Of a stretch of DNA of 64,000 bases, positions 1 to 7,636 are shown piece after piece. Each line of letters opens with the position of its first letter. The first letter of the stretch is position 1. This DNA comes from Caulobacter sp. UNC358MFTsu5.1 (GTDB lineage: Bacteria; Pseudomonadota; Alphaproteobacteria; Caulobacterales; Caulobacteraceae), in contig NZ_JONW01000013.1 in the NCBI RefSeq assembly GCF_000712075.1, positions 149,423 to 213,422 on the forward strand, in the 5' to 3' direction. Both the position numbers and the translations under genes were made by a program. The notes beneath the pieces are model-generated. The model made no database searches. It had not been told where the DNA came from and worked only from the letters and a program-made list of their open reading frames with translations.

Positions 1-668
1 TCCAGCAGGGCCTCGCTGACCGGCAGCAGCTGGATTTCCTTCAGCTGCTTGGTCGAGCGCTGGGTCTCGGGATCGAAGGCGCGGATGCTCTCCAGCGTGT
101 CGCCGAACAGGTCCAGGCGCACCGGTTCCTCGGCGGCCGGCGGATAGACGTCGATCACCCCGCCGCGGATGGCGAATTCGCCGCGCTCGGAGACGGTGGA
201 GGCGCGGCTGTAGCCGTTGATGGCGAAATAGCGTTCCAGGTCCGCCACATCGACGGAATTCCCGACCTTGGCCGAATAGCTGGCGCGCAGCAGGACGGCC
301 TTCTCGGGCACCCGCTGCAGCAGGGCCGGCGCGGCCGTGACCAGCATGGCCGGCTTGTCCTTGCCCAGGCCCTCGGCCAGGCGGTGCAGCGTGGCCATCC
401 GCGTCGCCGCCACCCCGGCCGACGGGCCGATGCGGTCATAGGGCAGGCAGTCCCACGAGGGGAACAGCACGGTCTCGATCTCCGGCGCGAAGAACTTCAG
501 GGCGTCGATGAAGGCGCTGGCCCGGGCGGTGTCGCGGGCCACGAAGGCGGTCAGGCCGCCGCGCGCCCGGGCGATGTCGGCCATCACCAGGGCGTCGAAG
601 CCCTCCGGCGCGCCGGCCAGGGTCAGGCCTCCCGAGGCCTTGGCGATCTGTTTGGCGTCGTAGGCCAT
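1..668 (-). CDS. mfd: Transcription-repair coupling factor Mfd, N-terminal part (cut by window edge)
   Basis: Mfd is a cytoplasmic ATP-dependent translocase that removes RNA polymerase stalled at DNA lesions and recruits UvrA. Only the first 222 or so codons are inside the window; the gene runs off the left edge. The translation starts MAYDAKQIAKASGG and contains FPSWDCLPYDRIGPS followed by a conserved AATRM stretch, which is the UvrB-like N-terminal module of Mfd. Further on, RGGVIDVYPP and RLDLFGD are also typical of the family. The ATG at 668 is the only good start. The translocase motor lies outside. The identification is by remembered family sequence and is strong. Confidence 0.93.
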   Translation of the reverse strand, partial: MAYDAKQIAKASGGLTLAGAPEGFDALVMADIARARGGLTAFVARDTARASAFIDALKFFAPEIETVLFPSWDCLPYDRIGPSAGVAATRMATLHRLAEGLGKDKPAMLVTAAPALLQRVPEKAVLLRASYSAKVGNSVDVADLERYFAINGYSRASTVSERGEFAIRGGVIDVYPPAAEEPVRLDLFGDTLESIRAFDPETQRSTKQLKEIQLLPVSEALL

Positions 669-748
669 GGGGACTCTTCGAAGACTGGTCAGCGACAACG
701 TGCTGACGATGATGTTGTTACCAAGATCGCGCTCGGGACTTTCAACCC

Positions 749-875
749 CCGCTCATCCCGGCGAATGCCGGGACCCAGATGGAATGGCGGTATGACTGAC
801 GCCATGAACGCTGAGCGCCTCCAATCATCCGCGCCGCCATGGGATCTGGGTCCCGGCATTCGCCGGGATGAGCGG
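749..875. repeat. 127-bp REPIN-like palindromic element, copy 1
   Basis: Two perfect 32-bp inverted arms (749-780 and 844-875) enclose a 63-base loop between mfd and sdhE. The arms begin CCGCTCATCCCGGCGAATGC. A second element at 10282-10408 has identical arms and the same loop length but a diverged loop. This organisation (two REP-like units in inverted orientation) matches REPIN elements. A role as a transcript-end structure for sdhE is possible. Confidence 0.85.
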
Positions 876-886
876 ATTCAGGGGGA

Positions 887-1180
887 TCACATCCCGTCCC
901 CGATCGGCCGCGACGCATGAGCTTCGTAGCGGAAGGTCTTGATCAGGGTCAGGACGTCGGTGTCGAACTTGGCCGGGGTCGGTTCCTGGCCGACGATCCA
1001 GGCGTAGATCTCGCGATCCGACTCCTCCATCAGCGCTTCGAACGTATCCAGCTGCTCGGGGGTCAGGTTGGGGCCATGGGTGTCCGCGAACGGCCCCAGA
1101 ATGAGGTCCGCTTCCCGAAATCCGCGATGCCAGGCCCGGAACTTCAGCCGCCGGAGGCGGGAGTCGTGATCGATGGTCAT
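887..1180 (-). CDS. sdhE: SdhE / FAD assembly factor (DUF339 family)
   Basis: This is a small cytoplasmic protein of 97 residues that promotes covalent FAD attachment to succinate dehydrogenase subunit SdhA. The family signature RxGxxE is seen here in the variant form FREADLILGPF, preceded by LRRLKFRAWHRG and followed by a helical segment ending DREIYAWI. The length suits the family (about 80-100 aa). The start chosen is the ATG at 1180, because the sequence from MTIDHDSRLRRL onward matches the family; the long upstream extension of the frame is not coding. It lies next to mfd on the same strand, a common alphaproteobacterial neighbour. The gap to mfd contains a palindromic element. Confidence 0.9.
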   Translation of the reverse strand: MTIDHDSRLRRLKFRAWHRGFREADLILGPFADTHGPNLTPEQLDTFEALMEESDREIYAWIVGQEPTPAKFDTDVLTLIKTFRYEAHASRPIGDGM

Positions 1181-1261
1181 GTGACCGGGGATATAGAGCG
1201 CCGAAAGCCCTTGCGCCAGCGGCGGATTGACCGGGATCGGCAGGCCTTGTAGGCGCGGACC

Positions 1262-2722
1262 ATGGCCTCGCTGATGATCCAGGGCTGCGGTTCGGACGTG
1301 GGCAAGTCGACCCTGGTGGCGGGCCTGTGCCGGCTGTTCGCCAATCGCGGTCTGGTGGTCCGGCCGTTCAAGCCGCAGAACATGTCCAACAACGCGGCCG
1401 TCACCGCCGACGGCGGCGAGATCGGACGGGCCCAGGCGCTGCAGGCCATCGCCTGCCGCACGCCGCCGACGGTCCAGATGAACCCGGTGCTGCTGAAGCC
1501 GCAGAGCGACGTCGGCGCCCAGGTGGTGGTGCTGGGCAAGGTGGCGGGAAACTACAAGGCGCGGGCTTTCCAGGGGCTGAAGCCCGACCTGCTGGCCACC
1601 ACGGTCCAGGCCTATCGCCAGCTGACCGCCGAGGCCGACCTGGTGCTGGTCGAGGGCGCGGGCAGTCCGGCCGAGACCAACCTGCGGGCGGGCGACATCG
1701 CCAACATGGGCTTCGCCCACGCCGCCGACGTGCCGGTGGCCCTGGTCGGCGACATCGACCGCGGGCACGTGATCGCCGCCCTGGCCGGGGCCCACCTGGT
1801 GCTGGACGCGGCTGACCGCGACCGCATCAAGGGCTTCATCATCAACAAGTTCCGCGGCGATCCTTCGCTGTTCGATGAAGGCCGGCGCGAGATCGTGGCG
1901 CGCACCGGCTGGCCGGACCTGGGCATGGCGCCGTGGCTGGCCCCGGCCCGCGCCCTGCCCGCCGAGGATGCGGTGGTGCTGGAGCGGCCCGTCCGCGCCG
2001 ACGGCGACAGGCGCGTGCGGATCGTCGTGCCGATGCTGTCGCGGATCGCCAATTTCGACGAGTTCGACCCGCTGCGGGCCGATCCCGACATCGACTTCGC
2101 CTTCCTGCCGCCCGGGACGCCCGTGCCCGGCGACGCCGACCTGGTGATCCTGCCCGGGACCAAGGCGACCCTGGCGGACCTGGCCTTCCTGCGCGCCCAG
2201 GGCTGGGACATCGACATCCTGGCCCATGTGCGTCGCGGCGGACGGGTGCTGGGCGTCTGCGGCGGCTACCAGATGCTGGGCCGGACGGTGTCGGACCCCG
2301 AGGGGATCGAGGGCGCGCCGGGCTCGGCGGCCAGCCTGGGCCTGCTGGACGTCGAGACCGTGCTGCTGGGCGACAAGGTGCTGCGGGCGACGACGGGCCG
2401 GCTGCTGGACGGCGACGCGGCCTTTTCGGGCTACGAGATGCATGTGGGCCGAACGACCGGTCCGGGCGCGGCGGCCCCGATGCTGGCCTTCGACGGCGGG
2501 ACCGTGGACGGCGCGGTCTCGCCGGACGGCCGGGTGGCCGGCGCCTATGTCCACGGCCTGTTCGAGCGCGGCGAGGCGCGGGCCGCCCTGCTCGCCCCGC
2601 TCGGCCTGGCGGTGACGCCGCGCGACCACGCCGCGCGCGTCGATGCGGCCCTGGACGAGATCGCGGGGATGCTGGAGCGTTCGCTGGATATCGAGGCGAT
2701 CGCGCGGATCGCGGGGCTGTAG
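1262..2722 (+). CDS. cobQ: Cobyric acid synthase CobQ
   Basis: CobQ amidates carboxyl side chains of adenosylcobyrinic a,c-diamide, using glutamine and ATP, late in cobalamin synthesis. The N-terminus carries a dethiobiotin-synthetase-like nucleotide site (IQGCGSDVGKSTL) followed by FKPQNMSNNAAVT. The C-terminal type 1 glutamine amidotransferase domain shows the nucleophile in GVCGGYQMLG (Cys about 333) and the His in YVHGLFE (about 431). At 486 aa it has the normal length. It is transcribed away from sdhE with an 81-bp gap. No cobalamin riboswitch is visible in that gap. The window also holds a NrdJ-like protein, whose functional relatives need cobalamin. Confidence 0.95.
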   Translation: MASLMIQGCGSDVGKSTLVAGLCRLFANRGLVVRPFKPQNMSNNAAVTADGGEIGRAQALQAIACRTPPTVQMNPVLLKPQSDVGAQVVVLGKVAGNYKARAFQGLKPDLLATTVQAYRQLTAEADLVLVEGAGSPAETNLRAGDIANMGFAHAADVPVALVGDIDRGHVIAALAGAHLVLDAADRDRIKGFIINKFRGDPSLFDEGRREIVARTGWPDLGMAPWLAPARALPAEDAVVLERPVRADGDRRVRIVVPMLSRIANFDEFDPLRADPDIDFAFLPPGTPVPGDADLVILPGTKATLADLAFLRAQGWDIDILAHVRRGGRVLGVCGGYQMLGRTVSDPEGIEGAPGSAASLGLLDVETVLLGDKVLRATTGRLLDGDAAFSGYEMHVGRTTGPGAAAPMLAFDGGTVDGAVSPDGRVAGAYVHGLFERGEARAALLAPLGLAVTPRDHAARVDAALDEIAGMLERSLDIEAIARIAGL

Positions 2723-2735
2723 AACGCAAAAAGCC

Positions 2736-2848
2736 GTTGTCATCCCGGAAGCCTCGCAGACGCTGTCCGGGACCCAGGTGACTGGGCCGACGCGGTGCAG
2801 CCGCCCCTGGGGCCCGGACAAGCGCTGCGCGCTTTCCGGGATGACAAC
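2736..2848. repeat. 113-bp palindromic intergenic element
   Basis: The ends are a perfect 15-bp inverted repeat, GTTGTCATCCCGGAA at 2736-2750 and its complement at 2834-2848. Further partly matched inner arms surround the GTCCGGGACCCA and GGGGCCCGGAC segments. It sits between cobQ and nhaA. The sequence differs from the 127-bp element but shares the CATCCCGG core and overall design, so it is probably a related REP-type family. Confidence 0.75.
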
Positions 2849-2930
2849 GATAAGGGATGGGTCGGTTTCGATAGCCCCGCCCCATCCGACGCGCGAGGAT
2901 GCTTCCGACGATTCCCGCGAGGCCCGCTGC

Positions 2931-4115
2931 ATGACCGCTCGCCCCATCTCCGCCCTGCGCGCCTTCCTCCAGAGCGAATCCGCCGGCGGGCTGCTGCTGA
3001 TGGGCGCGGCCACCCTGGCCCTGATCGTCGCCAATTCGCCGCTGGCGGAGGACTATTTCCACGCCCTGCATGTCGAGATTTTAGGTCTATCGCTGGGGCA
3101 TTGGGTCAACGACGGCCTGATGGCCGTGTTCTTCCTGCTGGTCGGGCTGGAGATCAAGCGCGAGATGGTCGACGGCGAGCTGTCCAGCTGGTCGCGGCGC
3201 GTGCTGCCCGGCGTGGCGGCCCTGGGCGGGATGCTGGTCCCGGCCCTGATCTATGTGGCGGTCAATCTGCAGGCGCCCGCCAACCTGCGCGGCTGGGCCA
3301 TCCCGGCCGCCACTGACATCGCCTTCGCCCTGGGCGTGCTGTCGCTGCTGGGGCCCCGCGTCCCGGGCTCGCTGAAGGTCTTCCTGGCCGCCCTGGCGAT
3401 CATCGACGACCTGGGCGCCATCCTGATCATCGCCGTCTTCTACACCGACCACCTCACCCTCTGGGCCCTGGGCGGTGCCGCGGCGACCCTGGCGGTGCTG
3501 GTGACGATGAACCGTCTCAAGGTGATGAGGCTCTGGCCCTATCTGGTTGTCGGGGCTGGACTTTGGGTCTTCTTCCTGAAGTCCGGCGTGCACGCCACCC
3601 TGGCCGGTGTGATCCTGGCCATGACGATCCCGATCACCCGGTCTCCGGCCCGTCCCGACGACGGGTATTCGCCGCTCCATCGCCTGGAGCACGCGCTCAA
3701 TCCGTGGGTCGCCTACCTGGTCGTGCCGGTGTTCGGCTTCGCCAACGCCGGCGTCGCCCTGGGCCAGGTGGGACTGGCGGAGCTGACCGCCCCCGCCACC
3801 CTGGGCGCCGAGCTGGGCCTGTTCCTGGGCAAGCCGATCGGCGTGGGCCTGTTCTGCCTGGCCGCCATCAAGCTGGGCTGGGCCCAGCGGCCCAGCGGCG
3901 CGTCCTGGGCGCAGATCTTCGGCGTCTCGGCCCTTTGCGGCATCGGCTTCACCATGAGCCTGTTCATCAACAACCTGGCGTTCGACGCCCCGGTCCTGCA
4001 GGCCGAGACCAAGATCGGCGTGCTGGCCGGCTCGCTGCTGTCGGCCCTGCTGGGCTGGCTGGTCTTCAGCCTGGCGCCGCGCCCCCGCGATCCCCACATC
4101 TCCACTGAAGCCTGA
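2931..4115 (+). CDS. nhaA: Na+/H+ antiporter NhaA
   Basis: NhaA is an inner-membrane antiporter that exports Na+ (or Li+) in exchange for protons and supports pH and sodium homeostasis. The 394-residue product has about twelve hydrophobic segments. Family marks are LVGLEIKREMVDGEL, the unwound-helix segment PAATDIAFALGVL, and the paired aspartates in AIIDDLGAILIIAVFYT that form the ion site. The start at 2931 (MTARPISALRAFLQSE) fits the short cytoplasmic N-terminus of the family; the longer frame upstream runs through the palindromic element and is not used. A small secreted protein gene follows after 13 bp and may be co-transcribed. Confidence 0.95.
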   Translation: MTARPISALRAFLQSESAGGLLLMGAATLALIVANSPLAEDYFHALHVEILGLSLGHWVNDGLMAVFFLLVGLEIKREMVDGELSSWSRRVLPGVAALGGMLVPALIYVAVNLQAPANLRGWAIPAATDIAFALGVLSLLGPRVPGSLKVFLAALAIIDDLGAILIIAVFYTDHLTLWALGGAAATLAVLVTMNRLKVMRLWPYLVVGAGLWVFFLKSGVHATLAGVILAMTIPITRSPARPDDGYSPLHRLEHALNPWVAYLVVPVFGFANAGVALGQVGLAELTAPATLGAELGLFLGKPIGVGLFCLAAIKLGWAQRPSGASWAQIFGVSALCGIGFTMSLFINNLAFDAPVLQAETKIGVLAGSLLSALLGWLVFSLAPRPRDPHISTEA

Positions 4116-4128
4116 ACCGGAGCCTGTC

Positions 4129-4635
4129 ATGCGCGCCGTCCTCGTCTCCCCTCTCCTCGCCGCCCTGGCGCTGGGCGCGGCCCTGGCCGCCCCCTTGGCC
4201 GCCTTCGCCGCCCCGGCCGTCTCGTCGGTCCGCGTCTCCATCGGTCCCGGCCTGGCCGAGAAGGCCGACCAGATCGGCGACCGCGACCTCGACTCCCTGG
4301 CCGCCGACCTGCGGCGGACGATCGAGCGGCGGCTGCCCTCGGCCCGGGACGGCGGCGTCCTGACCCTGGTCATCGACGACGCCCGCCCCAACCGCCCCAC
4401 CGCCCAGCAACTGCTGACCACCCAGGGCCTGTCGATGGAGAGCTTCGGCAACGGCGGGGCGACGATCAGCGGCGACTATGTCGACGCGGCCGGCCAACGC
4501 ACGCCGATCGCCTACAGCTGGTACGGCGACGACATCCGCTGGGCCCGGCACAGCTCGACCTGGCACGACGCCGAGGACGCTTTCGACCGCCTCGCCCGCC
4601 GCCTGGCCAAGGACCAGTTCAGCGACGCGCGCTGA
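4129..4635 (+). CDS. Small exported protein of unknown function
   Basis: The 168-residue product is not recognised. It begins with a clear signal peptide: a short basic start, a long Ala/Leu-rich core and a probable cleavage after AAFAAPA near residue 27. The mature part is hydrophilic with mixed charge and has no Cys, so a periplasmic or outer-membrane-associated soluble domain is likely. The segment RLPSARDGGVLTLVIDDARP is reminiscent of small periplasmic DUF3313-like proteins, but this is a guess. GGAG lies about 7 bases before the ATG. The gene lies 13 bp after nhaA and could share its transcript. Confidence 0.75.
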   Translation: MRAVLVSPLLAALALGAALAAPLAAFAAPAVSSVRVSIGPGLAEKADQIGDRDLDSLAADLRRTIERRLPSARDGGVLTLVIDDARPNRPTAQQLLTTQGLSMESFGNGGATISGDYVDAAGQRTPIAYSWYGDDIRWARHSSTWHDAEDAFDRLARRLAKDQFSDAR

Positions 4636-4730
4636 AACGCGCGTTTCGATGACCTCTTGCCAGTCGTCCCGACACGGCGTCTGATCGCTGTTCATGAACG
4701 CGGGGCCAACCCGTAGTCGGCGAGGAACGC

Positions 4731-6122
4731 ATGTCGGAACGGCGCTCATCCTGGACCCTGGCGGCCTTCGCCGCGCCGTGCCTGCCCCTGGCAGCCCTGG
4801 GCCTGCCGCTGGTGGTCTACCTGCCGGAATACTACGTCAGCGACCTGGGGCTTTCGCTGTCGATGGTCGGTTCGGCCTTCCTGCTGGTGCGGGTGGCCGA
4901 CATCATCCTGGACCCGATCCTGGGCGGACTGATGGACACCACGCGCACCCGCCTGGGCCGGTTCAGGCCCTGGCTGCTGGCCGCCGCGCCGGTGCTGATG
5001 CTGGCGGCCTATTTCCTGTTCATGGCCAAGCCGGGGATCGGCCCGCTCTATTTGTGGGGCTGGCTGGTGGTCTGCTACGTGGGCTACTCGATGGCGGTGC
5101 TGTCGCACACGGCCTGGGGCGCGGTGCTGTCGCCGGACTACCAGCAGCGATCCCGGGTCTATGGCTGGTGGAGCGCCGGCAACGTGGTCGGCATGATCCT
5201 GGTGCTGCTGCTGCCGCCGCTGCTGGCCATCGTGTTCAAGGGCGACCACGCCGCCGGCATCCAGGCCATGGGCTGGCTGATCATCGCCCTCTTGCCCCTG
5301 ACCTTCCTGCTGGCCTCCGCCGTGGTGGGCGAGACCAACGTTCCGCCGGTCCGGCACCAGGCCGGGCTCAAGCAGTATCTGGGCCTGATCAAGCGCCCGT
5401 CGGTGCAGATCCTGCTGTTCGCCGACCTGCTGATGGGCCTGGCTCCCGGGATCGCCGGGGCGCTGTTCTTCTTCTTCTTCGAGCGCATCAAGGGCTTCGA
5501 CAAGGGCGAGGCCGGCGTCCTGCTGCTGATCTATTTCGTCGCCGCCCTGGGCGGTTCGCCGATCTGGCCGCTCCTGGCCAAGAAGATCGGCAAGCACAAG
5601 GCCCTGGCCGTCGCGGCCCTGATCTACGCCTTCGTGCAGTTCGCCACCGTCTTCACCCCCAGCGGCATGAGCGTGATCGGCACGCTGATCCTGATCCTGG
5701 CCGGACTGCCCTATTCGGCCGCGCCGCTGCTGGTGCGCTCGATGATGGCCGACCTGGGCGACGAGGAGCGGCTGGTCAGCGGCGTGGACCGCACGGGCCT
5801 GCTGTACGCCGTCGTCAACGGCACCGTGAAGCTGGGCTACGCCCTGGCCATCGGCGTGTTCATCGTGCTGGGCAAGCTGGGCTTCGATCCCAAGGTCCCC
5901 AGCGCCCAGGGCGACACGGCGCTGATCGCCCTCTACGCGGTGGCGCCGGCGGTGCTGGGGCTGCTGGTGTGCGCGGTCATCCTGCGCTATCCGCTGGACG
6001 CGACCGCCCATGCCGAGATCCGCCGTCAGCTCGACGAACGGGACGCGGCCGAGCCCCTCCCCAGCCCGAGTCCGGAACCGCATGTCGCCCCTCTCGCCTC
6101 CCCAAAGCCCGCCGCTGAATGA
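4731..6122 (+). CDS. GPH-family sugar/cation symporter (MFS)
   Basis: The 463-residue product is a twelve-segment inner-membrane transporter. It carries the signature of the glycoside-pentoside-hexuronide:cation symporters (MelB/YicJ type): DIILDPILGGLMD followed by TRTRLGRFRPWLL in the second/third helix region, and a second-half MMADLGDEERLVSG stretch. In characterised members the substrate is a glycoside or sugar acid moved with Na+ or H+. Nothing nearby defines the substrate. The start has a good ribosome site (GAGGA, spacing 4). The last 41 bases overlap the proposed mazG start, so the two genes are probably translationally coupled. Confidence 0.88.
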   Translation: MSERRSSWTLAAFAAPCLPLAALGLPLVVYLPEYYVSDLGLSLSMVGSAFLLVRVADIILDPILGGLMDTTRTRLGRFRPWLLAAAPVLMLAAYFLFMAKPGIGPLYLWGWLVVCYVGYSMAVLSHTAWGAVLSPDYQQRSRVYGWWSAGNVVGMILVLLLPPLLAIVFKGDHAAGIQAMGWLIIALLPLTFLLASAVVGETNVPPVRHQAGLKQYLGLIKRPSVQILLFADLLMGLAPGIAGALFFFFFERIKGFDKGEAGVLLLIYFVAALGGSPIWPLLAKKIGKHKALAVAALIYAFVQFATVFTPSGMSVIGTLILILAGLPYSAAPLLVRSMMADLGDEERLVSGVDRTGLLYAVVNGTVKLGYALAIGVFIVLGKLGFDPKVPSAQGDTALIALYAVAPAVLGLLVCAVILRYPLDATAHAEIRRQLDERDAAEPLPSPSPEPHVAPLASPKPAAE

Positions 6123-6936
6123 TCCGCGCGAGCCAAATGTTCTTAAGGGGGACCAGCACCCGCTCTTCACCCTGATCGACATCATGGCGAAACTGCGCGA
6201 TCCCGACGGCGGCTGCCCGTGGGACCTGGAGCAGACCTTCGCCACCGTCGCGCCCTACACGGTCGAAGAGGCCTACGAGGTTGCCGACGCCATCGAGCGG
6301 AACGACCTGTCCGACCTGAAGGAGGAGCTGGGCGACCTGCTGCTGCAGGTGGTGTTCCATTCGCGGATGGCCGAGGAGCAAGGCGCCTTCGACCTGGCGG
6401 GCGTGGCCTCGGCGATCAACGACAAGATGGTGCGCCGTCATCCCCACGTGTTCGGCGACCACGCCTATGACGACCTCGACGCCCAGGTCGCCGGCTGGGA
6501 GGCGCTGAAGGCCCAGGAGCGCCAGGCCAAGAAGAAGGGCGGCGTGCTGGACGACGTGCCCGCCGGCCTTCCCGCCATGACCCGCGCCGTCAAGCTGACC
6601 AAGCGCGCCGCGCGCGTCGGCTTCGACTGGCCCTCGACCGACGAGGTGCTGGACAAGCTGGCCGAGGAGGTCGCCGAGCTGAAGGTCGAGATCGCCGCCG
6701 GCGACAAGGCCAAGGCCCGCGAGGAGCTGGGCGACCTGCTGTTCGTGGTCGCCAACCTGGCCCGCAAGCTGGACGTCGAGCCCGAGGACGCCCTGCGCGC
6801 CACCAACGCCAAGTTCGCGCGTCGCTTCGCCTTCATCGAGGCCGAGCTGGCCAAGGACGGCCGCACGCCCGACCAGTCGGACCTGGCCGAAATGGACGGC
6901 CTGTGGAACGCGGCCAAGGCGGCGGAGAAGAAATAG
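6082..6936 (+). CDS. mazG: Nucleoside triphosphate pyrophosphohydrolase MazG
   Basis: MazG hydrolyses (d)NTPs to the monophosphate and pyrophosphate, cleaning the nucleotide pool. The 284-residue product has two MazG repeats. The first follows IMAKLRDPDGGCPWD and contains ELGDLLLQVVFHSRMAEE; the second contains EEVAELKVEIAAGDK and ELGDLLFVVANLARKL. Acidic EExxE residues bind Mg2+. The ATG at 6082 gives a length close to the family norm (about 263 aa in E. coli); it lies inside the upstream transporter gene. The ATG at 6184 would delete conserved N-terminal residues, and an upstream frame extension to 6010 is unlikely. Confidence 0.9.
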   Translation: MSPLSPPQSPPLNDPREPNVLKGDQHPLFTLIDIMAKLRDPDGGCPWDLEQTFATVAPYTVEEAYEVADAIERNDLSDLKEELGDLLLQVVFHSRMAEEQGAFDLAGVASAINDKMVRRHPHVFGDHAYDDLDAQVAGWEALKAQERQAKKKGGVLDDVPAGLPAMTRAVKLTKRAARVGFDWPSTDEVLDKLAEEVAELKVEIAAGDKAKAREELGDLLFVVANLARKLDVEPEDALRATNAKFARRFAFIEAELAKDGRTPDQSDLAEMDGLWNAAKAAEKK

Positions 6937-6942
6937 ACGCGA

Positions 6943-7024
6943 CCGGGGACATGCGCTCGCGCGTGTCCCCATCAGCATCCACCGAGCCAGGACTTGGGGA
7001 CACGCCGCAAGGGCATGTCCCCGG
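6943..7024. terminator. Nested hairpins between mazG and the lysozyme remnant
   Basis: A perfect 12-bp inverted repeat (CCGGGGACATGC at 6943-6954, complement at 7013-7024) encloses two smaller hairpins, 6945-6970 and 6996-7022, each framed by GGGGACA...TGTCCCC. It lies between convergent genes and could end both transcripts. There is no T-run. A GGGGACAC-type stem recurs at 19011-19077, so it may instead be a dispersed repeat. Confidence 0.6.
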
Positions 7025-7026
7025 CC

Positions 7027-7568
7027 CTAGAAGGCCGGCCAGTCGTCCAATGAGTCGATCTCGCGCCAGGCCCGCACGCAGGCGTTGACCGGGTCCTTGC
7101 CGATGAAGATCGCCGCCTCGGCCCAGCGGCGCCGCAGCAGGCCGACCAGCGGCTTGCCGCCCTGGTTGATCCAGCGGCGCATCTCGTCGGGCACGGCGGT
7201 CTTCTCGCCGGCGTTCAGCTTGCGCAGCAGGGTCGAGGTGCGCAGCGCGCCGTCGCCGAGATTGTAGGTCCACGAGATCAGGGCCGCGGCCTCATGGGCC
7301 CGCAGCGGGGTGCGCACCCGGGCGTGGACGTCCATGGCCGCGCGCTTCATGTCGCGCATCAAGAGCTTGCCTCGGTGATGGCCGGGGTCGCGGGCGTGAC
7401 GGGCTTGCCGGCCGCGTCGCGGATCGTGCCGTAGCCGATCGTCCAGGTGCCGCCCGGCAGGGCGCCGTTGTCGTCATAGGGCTTGGCGAAGAAGCCCTCC
7501 ACCCGTTTGACGACCGTGGTCGCGGCCTCGGGCACCGTCACGCCGTCCCAGGGATCGTTGTCGGCCAT
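7027..7568 (-). pseudogene. T4-type lysozyme / endolysin (GH24), frameshifted
   Basis: Two adjoining frames together encode one glycoside-hydrolase-24 muramidase. The first (7568 to 7359, 69 aa) holds the active-site start: the Glu in VKRVEGFFAKPYDD and the Thr in GTWTIGYGT. It stops at a TGA at 7359-7361. The second frame (from 7362/7359 to 7027) continues with LLMRDMKRAAMDVHAR, then ALISWTYNLG and CVRAWREIDSL, all typical of the family C-terminal lobe. Restoring one missing base between about 7361 and 7368 would fuse them. The stop and an ATG overlap (TGATG), so coupled translation of two halves is conceivable. A genuine decayed gene or a base-call error is more likely. There is no signal peptide and no holin nearby. 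Confidence 0.8.
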
Positions 7569-7636
7569 GGTGCTCGCCCTCCGAATGTGGGAGGCGAGCG
7601 TTCACCTGTCGGGCGAGCGCGGCAAGCCGTGAACGC

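Noticed and set aside
749..875. CRISPR-like repetition from the repeated CATCCCGGCGAATG units
   Set aside because: There are only two inverted units per site, not regularly spaced direct repeats with unique spacers, and no cas genes.
1181..1261. Possible cobalamin riboswitch before cobQ
   Set aside because: The gap is only 81 bases and has no B12-box-like sequence.
6010..6081. Upstream extension of mazG by 24 codons
   Set aside because: The extension lies in the 3' end of the transporter gene, lacks homology to MazG and has no better ribosome site.
7027..7568. Prophage remnant suggested by the lysozyme
   Set aside because: No holin, integrase, tail or capsid genes and no att-like repeats lie nearby; the flanking genes are conserved housekeeping genes.
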